Of a stretch of 64,000 bases of DNA, positions 19,134 through 27,705 are shown piece by piece. The stretch comes from JAJKIP01 sp037200685. GTDB lineage: Bacteria; Bacteroidota; Bacteroidia; Chitinophagales; Chitinophagaceae. The DNA is taken from NCBI GenBank assembly GCA_037200685.1, contig JBBCIG010000014.1, positions 330,194 to 394,193 on the forward strand, written 5' to 3'. Numbering within the stretch: the first letter of the stretch is position 1; each line of letters begins with the position of its first letter. The notes below the pieces were generated by a model, which did no database searches, was not told the DNA's origin, and saw only the letters and a program-made list of their open reading frames with translations. A program made the position numbers and the translations under genes.

Positions 19134-20667
19134 ATGAGCAAAGCCACTCCCGGCCAGCGGTATATAGAGATAATGGACACCACGCTCCGCGATGGTGAGC
19201 AAACCAGTGGCGTATCTTTTTCCGCATCGGAAAAATTGACTATAGCGCAACTTTTATTAACCGAAGTAAAAGTAGACCGCATAGAAGTTGCATCGGCCCG
19301 TGTGTCGGAAGGTGAACTCGATGCAGTGAAAGCCATTACCAAATGGGCAAAGGAGAATAACTTTTTAAATAAAGTAGAAGTCCTGACGTTCGTTGATGGC
19401 GATGTATCGATACAATGGATGCAAAAAGCAGGCGCCAAAGTAATGAACCTGCTGACGAAAGGTTCGCTGAATCATTTAACGCATCAATTAAAAAAGAAAC
19501 CGGAACAGCATTTTGCAGAAATCGCAGCCGTAATAAAATTGGCGAAGAAAAAAGGCATTGAATGCAATGTATATCTTGAAGACTGGAGCAATGGCATGCG
19601 TCATTCAAAAGAATACGTTTTCCAATACCTGGATTTTTTGACAAAGCAACCGGTAAAACGTATTATGCTGCCCGATACGCTGGGCATTCTTATTCCATCT
19701 GAAGTGTACGAATTTGTTTCATCTATTGTTGAACGCTATCCAACTACGCATTTCGATTTTCACGGTCATAATGATTATGATCTTGGTACGGCCAATGTAC
19801 TCGAAGGAGTAAAAGCGGGAGCCAAAGGCATTCATCTTACGGTAAATGGCATGGGAGAACGTGCCGGCAATGCACCGCTGGCCAGCGCTATTGCAGTGAT
19901 GAATGATTTTATGCCGCATATAAAAACTTCAGTAGCAGAAAAAATCATTGTATGGCGTAAGTAAACTGGTGGAAACTTTTTCCGGTTTTCGTATACCGGC
20001 TAACAAACCTGTTGTTGGCGAAAATGTATTTACACAAACAGCCGGTATCCATGCGGACGGTGATAAAAAGAATAAACTTTACTTCAGCGATTTAATGCCG
20101 GAACGTTTTGGGCGGCAGCGCAATTATGCATTGGGTAAAACAAGCGGGAAAGCGAATATTGAAAATAATTTACAGCAGCTCGGTATACAATTGTCCGATG
20201 CTGATTTAAAGAAAGTAACACAACGCATTATAGAATTAGGGGACAGGAAAGAAGTAGTGACACAAGCCGATCTTCCTTATATCATTTCAGATATTTTAGA
20301 CAGCAATACCATACAGGAAAAAGTGAAAATAGAAACTTATGTGCTCACCCATTCAAAAGAATTGAAACCAACCGCTGCTTTGAAAATTTCTATAGAAGGT
20401 GAATCCTTTGAGGAAAATGCGCAGGGCGATGGCCAATATGATGCGTTTATGAACGCATTAAAGAAAGTATATAAACAAAAGAAAAAAGAATTACCTGTAT
20501 TAACAGACTACAATGTACGCATCCCTCCCGGTGGTAAAAGTGACGCCTTGTGCGAAACCATCATTACCTGGAGTTATAATAATAAAGAATTTAAAACAAG
20601 AGGTCTTGACAGCGATCAAACGGTGTCGGCGATAAAGGCGACACAGAAGATGTTGAATATAATTTGA
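19134..20667 (+). CDS. 2-isopropylmalate/(R)-citramalate synthase-type enzyme (one frameshift)
   Basis: Acetyl-CoA-dependent Claisen condensation enzyme (LeuA/CimA superfamily), about 510 residues. The TIM barrel has MDTTLRDGEQTSGVSFS (metal-binding DTTLRDGEQ), HFDFHGHNDYDLG with the metal-binding HxH, and HLTVNGMGERAGN. The C-terminal part (from ~residue 390) is the LeuA allosteric domain (KIETYVLTHSKELKPTAALK). The frame breaks at the A-run 19939-19944: deleting one A joins AEK to SLYGVSKLVETFSGF. In Bacteroidota this second LeuA-like enzyme sits next to leuB; whether it makes isopropylmalate or citramalate cannot be read from sequence. leuC and leuD are not in this window. It is separated from leuB by the four-helix cassette. 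Confidence 0.85.
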
Positions 20668-20671
20668 GGGA

Positions 20672-20704
20672 AGGCAATAAGGCATTGAGGCAAAAGGCAT
20701 AAAG
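20672..20704 (+). repeat. Left arm of inverted repeat enclosing the four-helix-bundle gene
   Basis: AGGCAATAAGGCATTGAGG-CAAAAGGCATAAAG. It pairs with 21071-21110 (29 of 34 aligned columns). It starts 4 bp after the leuA2 stop and ends exactly at the ATG of the enclosed gene. Confidence 0.85.
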
Positions 20705-21064
20705 ATGGGAGACATAAAATCATATAGAGATCTTATAGTTTGGCAAAAGGCAATGAAACTTGTTACTGATATTTATTCTGCGACAAGATCATTTCCGAGT
20801 GAAGAATTATATGCCTTGACAAGTCAATTAAGAAAATGTGCCATTTCTATTCCAAGCAATATAGCTGAAGGTTATGGCAGAAACTCGACCGGCGACTATA
20901 AACGATTTTTACAGATTAGCGTCGGATCGGTATTTGAATTGCAAACACAGATTGAAATTGCGCTTAACCTGAAATATCTTTCCACTGAAATATTTACTAA
21001 TTTATTCAACGCATCAAAGGAAATTGAATTGATGCTTATTTCTTTGATCAAAAAAATCAACTAA
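20705..21064 (+). CDS. Four-helix-bundle protein (23S rRNA intervening-sequence family)
   Basis: A 119-residue protein of the S23/IVP family (PF05635), first known from genes inside intervening sequences of 23S rRNA in Leptospira, Coxiella and others. Landmarks: YRDLIVWQKAMKLVTDIYSA (helix 1), TSQLRKCAISIPSNIAEGYG (family signature) and RFLQISVGSVFELQTQIEIA. The family is structurally a four-helix bundle, of unknown function outside retroelement accessory proteins. Here it splits the leuA2-leuB pair and is framed by 33-bp inverted-repeat arms abutting its start and lying just after its stop, the same architecture as an rRNA intervening sequence but in a protein operon. Confidence 0.9.
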   Translation: MGDIKSYRDLIVWQKAMKLVTDIYSATRSFPSEELYALTSQLRKCAISIPSNIAEGYGRNSTGDYKRFLQISVGSVFELQTQIEIALNLKYLSTEIFTNLFNASKEIELMLISLIKKIN

Positions 21065-21070
21065 TAGCAC

Positions 21071-21110
21071 GCAAGCCTTGATGCCTTTTTGTCTCAATGC
21101 CTTGCTGCCT
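21071..21110 (-). repeat. Right arm of inverted repeat enclosing the four-helix-bundle gene
   Basis: Inverse of 20672-20704: reading the minus strand gives AGGCAGCAAGGCATTGAG, then ACAAAAAGGCATCAAG. It ends 12 bp before the leuB ATG. Confidence 0.85.
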
Positions 21111-21122
21111 AAATTTTACAAC

Positions 21123-22197
21123 ATGGCAACCAAACACATCCTCATCGTTCCCGGCGATGGTATCGGGCAGGAAGTAACAGCAGTCGGTAAAAAAATATTG
21201 GACAAGATAGCTTCTAAGTTCGGGCATACATTTACGTATGACGAAGCATTGATCGGGCATGTGGCGATTGAAGCAACAGGCAATCCCCTCCCCGATGAGT
21301 CATTGGAAAAAATGCGGAAGTCGGATGCTGTTTTGTTTGGCGCTGTCGGTCATCCAAAATATGACAATGATCCTTCCGCTAAAGTAAGGCCTGAACAAGG
21401 TTTATTAAAAATGCGCAAAGAGCTTGGATTATATGCAAATCTTCGTCCTATCAAACTGTTTGACGAATTGCTGAGTGCATCAAGCATCAAGCCTGAAATA
21501 TTAAAAGGCGCAGATATTTTATTCTTCCGTGAATTGACCGGGTGATATTTATTTTGGCGAAAAAGGAAGAAAGAACAATGGCGATACCGCTTATGATATT
21601 GCCGAATACAGCCGTTACGAAGTAGAACGCATTGCCCGCAAGGCATTCGATGCGGCAAGAACAAGAAGAAAAAAATTATGTTCGGTAGATAAAGCCAATG
21701 TACTTGAAACATCAAGGCTCTGGAGAGAAGTCGTATTGAAAGTTGCCGTCGAATACCCGGATATTGAACTGGAGCACCAGTTTGTAGATGCGGCCGCGAT
21801 GTTATTAATAAAAGATCCGCGTCGTTTTGATGTAGTAGTAACAGCCAATTTATTTGGAGATATTCTTACAGACGAAGCTTCACAGATCGCCGGTTCTATG
21901 GGCATGCTCGCCTCCGCATCTATCGGCGATGGCACAGGAGTATATGAACCCATTCATGGTTCTGCGCATGATATCACCGGCAAAGGCGTAGCTAATCCAT
22001 TAGCCTCGATATTATCGGCTGCATTATTATTAGATATTTCATTTGGGTTAAAAACAGAAGCAGAATCAGTGATCAATGCGGTTGACAACGTATTAAAAGC
22101 CGGTTTCCGCACAAGAGATATCGCAGATAAGCATACTCCCGCTGATAAACTATTAGGAACAGACGCAATGGGAGCAGAAGTATTAAAGCTTATTTAG
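21123..22197 (+). CDS. leuB: 3-isopropylmalate dehydrogenase (one frameshift)
   Basis: NAD-dependent oxidative decarboxylase of leucine synthesis, 357 residues after repair, the usual size. Landmarks: HILIVPGDGIGQEV at the N-terminus, LGLYANLRPIKLF for substrate binding, FFRELTG followed by IYFGEKGR, NLFGDILTDEASQIAGSMGM (metal aspartates) and PIHGSAHDITGKGVANPLA. The frame breaks in the GGG at 21540-21542; removing one G gives RELTG-D-IYFGEKG. I use the ATG at 21123 (MATKHILIV) rather than the upstream frame at 21078, whose codons come from the inverted-repeat arm. It probably shares a transcript with leuA2 through the inserted cassette. Confidence 0.92.
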
Positions 22198-22342
22198 TAA
22201 TAGGGCAATACCTGCACATCGGGTTTCGTACAGCATCATTCCATTTGTGAAAAATACAAACTGAAACAACTACATTTATTGCCTGCAAACAGCAAGCAAC
22301 CATATCATTTATCATAAATTTTTTTATCAAAAAGCATTTGCT

Positions 22343-25300
22343 TTGCGTGCCAGGTGGTTATTGCTTATTATTTCGCTTGTTTCTTATGTCAATACTTTTA
22401 GCCAGGCCCCTCAGCTTAAGTTCCTGCATTTAGATACTGAGCAAGGTTTAACGGATGGCGCTGTCAGGGCCATTACGCAGGATAAATACGGCTATATGTG
22501 GCTGGGAACCCAATACGGACTTTGCCGTTACGACAGTTACCATATAATACCCTATTTCCATAACGATACTGATTCTTTATCATTGGGTGGCAATTTTATC
22601 TGGAGTGCTTATACGGATAGTGATGGAGATGTGTGGGTCGGGGATGATTATTTTCTCAGTAAATACAATTACAACACTAACAATTTTACAAATTATACTT
22701 GTGGCTATGCTATTTCCATAAATAAAATAACGGAAGATGAAAAAGGATTTTTATGGCTGGCTACCTCACAGGGATTAATGAGATTTGATAAAAGAAAAGA
22801 AGCTTTCACTCTTTATAAAGATCATACTGATATTGAAGTTAAAAAAGCAGGCGCTATCCGTATCAACGACCTGTTCCTGGATAAAGAAAAAGGCTTTCTC
22901 TATTTAGCCACACAGGAAGGTTTTAAAATTTTTGATTATAATAAAGAAAAAATAGTTGCCCCTTTCCTTAAAAATAATAATGATCCCTACCTGCTCAATG
23001 AGACCATAATCTCTACCGTAACAAAAGATAAAAATGGCGCCATATGGTTTGGCTGCGGATTTATAAATAGCGTAATGGTGCGCTGGGACCCATCAACAAA
23101 CACTACCAGGTACTATAACGATTTTACAGAAAAAAGTAAAGGCTGGTCAGAAAACCGCACCCTTTCTTTATTTACAGACAAGGAGGGAAATCTTTGGGCG
23201 GGTGGAGTTGTTTCTAACTTAAGTCTGTACCTGCCTGGAAAAGATGAATTTCATCATTATCAGAACGATGCATTATTAAAATCAAGCATTGAAGGCTCTG
23301 ATATACTCACTATCTACCAGGACCGTGCAGGTATGATATGGGCGGGCACACAAGGTCATGGGGCGGAACGATTTTTTTTTAAAAATTTGTTTACTGCATT
23401 TCAACCGCAGGCATCCGTACAACCATCTTTATTGAATGACTGGGGCCGGGCCGCACTCGAAGACAGCCGGGGCGATATCTGGTTCGGGACCGCGAAAGGA
23501 ATTTCCGTATATGATCCGGCAACTGGTTTATATAAAAATTATTTTAACGATGACCGTAACCCTGCCCTGATCTCCTTCAATACGATTCGCTCCCTTGCGG
23601 AAGATAAAAAAAGCAACATATGGATTGGCACGGGCAATGGGCTCACCCGTTTTGATCCGGTTACCGGTCGCTTCAGGTTATATGATTTTAATGATTCTAT
23701 GAATATCGGGTTTGTCTGGAGCTTGCTGGTCACTCATACAGGAGATCTTTTTGCAAGTGGGACCGGTGGTCTTCAACGCTATAATCCAGCGACGGATAAG
23801 TTCACGACTATTGACTCCGATTCTTTGAACACTAAGAAGTTCCGTTTTAACATCCGTAATATGTTTGAGGACTCAAAACATGGCCTTTGGTTGGGTGTCT
23901 ATGATGGCGGGCTTATTTATTATCATCCTGAAAAAAAGGAAATAAAACATTACCGCCATAATAAAAATGATTCTACTTCACTGTGTAACAATTTTGTCAC
24001 TTCAGTTATAGAAGATAAAAATGGAATAATATGGATTGCGACAAGGGACGGATTAAGCAGCCTGGACACAAAAACAGGAATATTTACATCTTTTTCCACC
24101 GCAGATGGATTGCCTTCTAATAAAACTTCCGGGCTTCGGATAGATGCGGCCAACAGGTTATGGATAGCGACCGGCAACGGGTTAAGTATGCTGATGCATG
24201 ACCGCAGGACCTTCCGCAACTTTGATGTAAGCGATGGCTTACCTACCAATCAATTCAATGACCAGGTGGCGAGTACTACGCATGATGGTAAATTTATTTA
24301 TCCTACCCTGCGCGGCTTTTTCATGTTTAACCCGGAAGAAGTACATCAAAAAATATTATCCCCGCCCCTTGTGTACGCATCGGCTTTCAAAGTGTTTAAC
24401 ACCCCGGTAATTTTAGACAAGAATGCAGAAGAAATAAAAGAACTTAAGTTACGGTACAACCGGAATTTCTTTAGCATTGAACTCACTGCACTAAACTATG
24501 AAAGCCCTGGTAAAGTAGTCTATGCATATAAGCTCGAACCTTTTGACAAAGACTGGACCTATACAAAAGAAAAGACGATTACTTATACTAATGTGCCCGG
24601 GGGAAATTATATATTTTATTACAAAGCCACTGTTGATCCATCGGACTGGAACGTACCCGTACATGATATTCGTGTCACGATAGGCACTGTTTTTTATAAA
24701 ACTACCTGGTTTATGTTATTGGCACTGGCGCTGTTGGCTGGATTAATATATGGGATTTATAAATATCGCCTTCGCCAGGCCCGAAAAGTACATCACCTGC
24801 AATTGCAGGCTGCACGGTTGGAAAAAGACAAAACGGAGATCCAGTACCAGCACCTCATTAACCAATTCAATCCGCATTTTTTATTTAATAGTCTTACATC
24901 ATTGAACAGTCTTATTTATGAAAATAAAGAACTGGCATCGGAGTTCCTGGAACAGCTCAGCAAAGTCTATCGCTACCTGCTTACTCATAAAGAAACACAA
25001 TTAGTAACACTGGAAACAGAAATTGATTTTGTAAAAAATTATATCGCACTTTTAAAAACAAGATTTGAAAATGGCCTGCAAATCGAAATGAATATACCCG
25101 AAGGCTTATTACAAAGAAAAGTAGTACCGGTAACATTTCAACTCATGATCGAAAATGCGATCAAGCATAATGTCATCGATGAAGGATCGCCACTTGTTAT
25201 ACATTTTTTTGCCGACGAAAAGTATTTGTATGTTTCTAATAATATACAGAAGAAAGGCTATGTAGAAACCAGCAACCGTAAAGGATTAAACAGCCTGCAG

Positions 25301-25384
25301 GTTTTATATAAATACTTATCCTCGCTGCCAATGACAATTAATGAAACCACAGAAAAATTCACCATCAGCATACCATTGTTGTAA
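22343..25384 (+). CDS. Reg_prop/Y_Y_Y sensor histidine kinase, LytS-type
   Basis: A 1013-residue membrane sensor. Order: signal peptide (LLLIISLVSYVNTFSQA), about 650 residues of two-component-regulator propeller repeats (repeated GxxWxGTxxGLxRFDP units such as SNIWIGTGNGLTRFDPVTG), a Y_Y_Y domain (VVYAYKLEPFDKDW), a membrane helix (FMLLALALLAGLIYGIYKYR), and a LytS-like kinase domain with the phospho-acceptor HLINQFNPHFLFN (~residue 845) and N-box MIENAIKHN (~934). It has no fused receiver or AraC domain, unlike the hybrid sensors of polysaccharide loci. No ATG is available nearby, so I use the TTG at 22343. The partner is the LytTR regulator 1.3 kb downstream. Confidence 0.9.
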   Translation: MRARWLLLIISLVSYVNTFSQAPQLKFLHLDTEQGLTDGAVRAITQDKYGYMWLGTQYGLCRYDSYHIIPYFHNDTDSLSLGGNFIWSAYTDSDGDVWVGDDYFLSKYNYNTNNFTNYTCGYAISINKITEDEKGFLWLATSQGLMRFDKRKEAFTLYKDHTDIEVKKAGAIRINDLFLDKEKGFLYLATQEGFKIFDYNKEKIVAPFLKNNNDPYLLNETIISTVTKDKNGAIWFGCGFINSVMVRWDPSTNTTRYYNDFTEKSKGWSENRTLSLFTDKEGNLWAGGVVSNLSLYLPGKDEFHHYQNDALLKSSIEGSDILTIYQDRAGMIWAGTQGHGAERFFFKNLFTAFQPQASVQPSLLNDWGRAALEDSRGDIWFGTAKGISVYDPATGLYKNYFNDDRNPALISFNTIRSLAEDKKSNIWIGTGNGLTRFDPVTGRFRLYDFNDSMNIGFVWSLLVTHTGDLFASGTGGLQRYNPATDKFTTIDSDSLNTKKFRFNIRNMFEDSKHGLWLGVYDGGLIYYHPEKKEIKHYRHNKNDSTSLCNNFVTSVIEDKNGIIWIATRDGLSSLDTKTGIFTSFSTADGLPSNKTSGLRIDAANRLWIATGNGLSMLMHDRRTFRNFDVSDGLPTNQFNDQVASTTHDGKFIYPTLRGFFMFNPEEVHQKILSPPLVYASAFKVFNTPVILDKNAEEIKELKLRYNRNFFSIELTALNYESPGKVVYAYKLEPFDKDWTYTKEKTITYTNVPGGNYIFYYKATVDPSDWNVPVHDIRVTIGTVFYKTTWFMLLALALLAGLIYGIYKYRLRQARKVHHLQLQAARLEKDKTEIQYQHLINQFNPHFLFNSLTSLNSLIYENKELASEFLEQLSKVYRYLLTHKETQLVTLETEIDFVKNYIALLKTRFENGLQIEMNIPEGLLQRKVVPVTFQLMIENAIKHNVIDEGSPLVIHFFADEKYLYVSNNIQKKGYVETSNRKGLNSLQVLYKYLSSLPMTINETTEKFTISIPLL

Positions 25385-25402
25385 GACAATCCTATCTGCG
25401 TC

Positions 25403-25828
25403 TTATTTATTATAGCCCGCTGCATCAATCATTGTTCCGGCTATTTGCTGATAACAAGCTTCCCACGATTCTTTTACTTCGCTGTTCCAGTCTTTACCCA
25501 ACCCTTGCTCGAGCATCCATAGCAGTGCATCACCCACAACTTCATAATGTGCCGCTTTTACGCCATACTGCACATGCCTTATCGCTAATTGCCTGATATC
25601 TTCCGTAAGTTCATCCATCTTATCAAGCCTTCCAACAATCACGTTCAGCATTTCCACCAATTTTTTAGATTGCTCTTCCACAGAAATATTGAATAAATGG
25701 CGCAGCTTGGGAAAGGCCAGGAAAAGCCTGCTATAAAAAACATCGCCGACAAGCACAGGATTAATGTCCTGGAAAATATTCCAGCTATTTTTCACCGTTT
25801 GTATTTGTTGCGTGGTCATAGGGAACAA
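25403..25828 (-). CDS. Single-domain globin
   Basis: A 141-residue heme-binding globin resembling the globin domain of flavohemoglobin. Start TTQQIQTVKNSWNIFQDINP; proximal His probably in AIRHVQYGVKAAHYEVVGDA (F-helix); C-terminal WNSEVKESWEACYQQIAGTM. There is no reductase domain, so it is a stand-alone globin, likely for oxygen sensing, storage or nitric-oxide chemistry. It lies on the opposite strand, convergent with the sensor kinase (18-bp gap), and splits the kinase from its presumed regulator. Confidence 0.85.
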   Translation of the reverse strand: MFPMTTQQIQTVKNSWNIFQDINPVLVGDVFYSRLFLAFPKLRHLFNISVEEQSKKLVEMLNVIVGRLDKMDELTEDIRQLAIRHVQYGVKAAHYEVVGDALLWMLEQGLGKDWNSEVKESWEACYQQIAGTMIDAAGYNK

Positions 25829-26118
25829 TTTAGTATAAAAATGAATAAGCTATCGCTATTAAGAAGAATTAGAAGTTGAACAGTGGCAAAACACAAATGA
25901 ACCGGAGGGCTTTTTAAATGAAGCGAAAGAAAATATAAACAGCATGCAAAACAACTGTCGGTAAAAAAATTTAGTGGCTTACACTTTGTTTATGTTTTTT
26001 AACTGCTTTACTTTAAAAAAGACATTAGTAAGTCTTTTATACTTGTAATGAGGGTGTGTTGATGCTCATCTTTGACCTGTCAAAAATCATTAATCAAATT
26101 TTATAATTCTTATCAATC

Positions 26119-26529
26119 ATGCAAGTAAAAAAAATTCTCGTTGCCGGTTTGCTGGCAGTTATCACATTCATTTCATGCAGTAAAAAAAGTGATGACAAAT
26201 TAACTCCTCCTGAAGTTTCTATCGATGGAGAATGGGCGGGCAAATCTTCCGTTCTGAGCGGCCCCTATAATTCTTATTACAGCTTTAAAATAAAACCAGG
26301 CGGCACGATGGAATTACTGGACGCTAACAAACAAAAGACTGGTGAAGGTACCTGGGAAATAGAACAAGGAAATATTTTCTCGGCAACATATTCTTTCTTA
26401 CCGCCGGCCAGCGGCACCTTCTCCGTGATAGCGACTTTTGATAAAATAAAAGGCGAACTCGACGGAACCTGGGGTTCAGGACAGCAGATATATGGCGGCG
26501 GGTATTGGTATATGTCAAAGACAAAATAA
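26119..26529 (+). CDS. Small lipocalin-like lipoprotein
   Basis: A 136-residue lipoprotein: signal AGLLAVITFISC with the lipobox Cys at ~residue 20, then SKKSDDK. The body is beta-rich (DGEWAGKSSVLSGPYNSYY, then GTWEIEQGNIFSATYSF and GELDGTWGSGQ) and repeats the G-x-W pattern of lipocalin-like Bacteroidota lipoproteins. Function unknown. A terminator follows; the 290-bp upstream spacer shows no clear promoter except a TATACTTG near 26038. Confidence 0.75.
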   Translation: MQVKKILVAGLLAVITFISCSKKSDDKLTPPEVSIDGEWAGKSSVLSGPYNSYYSFKIKPGGTMELLDANKQKTGEGTWEIEQGNIFSATYSFLPPASGTFSVIATFDKIKGELDGTWGSGQQIYGGGYWYMSKTK

Positions 26530-26588
26530 TACGCTGATGAGACGGATCAAACTATAACTAAAATAACGGGACGGTTGGGAGTTTTCTT

Positions 26589-26618
26589 AACGCTTCGCTT
26601 TGGCGGAGCGTTCTTTTT
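26589..26618 (+). terminator. Rho-independent terminator
   Basis: Stem AACGCT...AGCGTT with an inner TCGC/GCGG pairing around TTTG, followed by CTTTTT. It is 60 bp after the lipoprotein stop. Confidence 0.75.
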
Positions 26619-26731
26619 ATACGCTTCATTATAATTTTAATGCGTCCCGCTATTTATTTGACACGAATGGCTTATTAATTCCAGAAGAAAGAAACAGATT
26701 TAGGTAACTTTAAATCCAAAGCATTTTTTAT

Positions 26732-27502
26732 ATGACCGCCATTATCATAGAGGACGAAGCCCTTGTAGCAAGGGAACTTGCGAAAAAAGTAGAATTGGTT
26801 GCCCCTGATATTAAAGTGCAGTCCGTTTTATCGAGTTTAAAAACGGCAAGAAGTTGGTTTAAAGAAAATGCGGAGCCCGATCTGATCTTCATGGACATTC
26901 AACTTAGTGATGGCATAAGCTTTGAATTATTTCAATCTTTTAATTTACAATGTCCCGTTATTTTTACAACAGCGTTTAATGAGTATGCCATCAAAGCATT
27001 TAAATCAAATGGTGTAGATTATTTACTGAAACCGGTTGATAAGGATGAATTAAAAATCGCTATAGAAAAATGCAGGCGTTTAGTCCGGAACAAACAACCA
27101 AACCTGCCGGATATATCCAGCCTTCTCGCCGCATTTCCCCCAGGCGCTTTTCAACAAATACCGCAAAAGGAAAAATTCATTGTCAACTTTCGCAACACAT
27201 TGCTACCTGTAAAAACAAATGACATTGCGTATTTTGTAAGGGACCAGCTTATTTATCTCTGCACTTTTGATAACCAACGGCACATCCTCGACTATCCGAC
27301 CCTCGAAGAAATAGAGGACCTGCTGAATAGCGGAAGATTTTATCGGGCTAACCGTCAATATATCATTAACGAAAATGCGATTAAAAGTGTGCATTCACAT
27401 CCTACTGGTAAACTCACATTAAAACTTACCATACAACCCGCCGTGGAGATAGATATAAGCCGCGAAAAAGCGCCAGCGTTTAAAAAATGGCTGGATCGCT
27501 GA
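26732..27502 (+). CDS. LytTR-family response regulator
   Basis: A 256-residue two-component regulator. The receiver domain has the acidic pair IIEDEA, the phospho-acceptor Asp in PDLIFMDIQL (~residue 54), the switch Thr in VIFTTAFNEYAIKAF and the Lys in VDYLLKP. The C-terminal LytTR DNA-binding domain (~150-255) includes FYRANRQYIINENAIKSVHS. It is the natural partner for the LytS-type kinase at 22343-25384, which ends in a kinase domain without its own receiver. Its targets are not visible here; the PQQ dehydrogenase gene starts 200 bp downstream on the same strand. Confidence 0.92.
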   Translation: MTAIIIEDEALVARELAKKVELVAPDIKVQSVLSSLKTARSWFKENAEPDLIFMDIQLSDGISFELFQSFNLQCPVIFTTAFNEYAIKAFKSNGVDYLLKPVDKDELKIAIEKCRRLVRNKQPNLPDISSLLAAFPPGAFQQIPQKEKFIVNFRNTLLPVKTNDIAYFVRDQLIYLCTFDNQRHILDYPTLEEIEDLLNSGRFYRANRQYIINENAIKSVHSHPTGKLTLKLTIQPAVEIDISREKAPAFKKWLDR

Positions 27503-27705
27503 TAATAATCTTTTTATTTTATCGCTGAAGGCAATCTTTAAAGTTTAAAACTTTGGGACGGCAAATTCCAAATAACCATGTGTACTCCTCACATGAAAAT
27601 TAAAAAGAATGAATAGTAATTTTATAAATTTTGAATGGCTTTTTTAATTAGAAAGCATATTTTTACTCCTACCTAATTGATTTATTGCTAAAATATTTTT
27701 GCTAC

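Noticed and set aside
19134..22197. leuA2 and leuB breaks as programmed frameshifting
   Set aside because: The breaks fall in simple A- and G-runs with no slippery-heptamer-plus-structure arrangement I can see, and similar breaks occur in many unrelated genes in the window.
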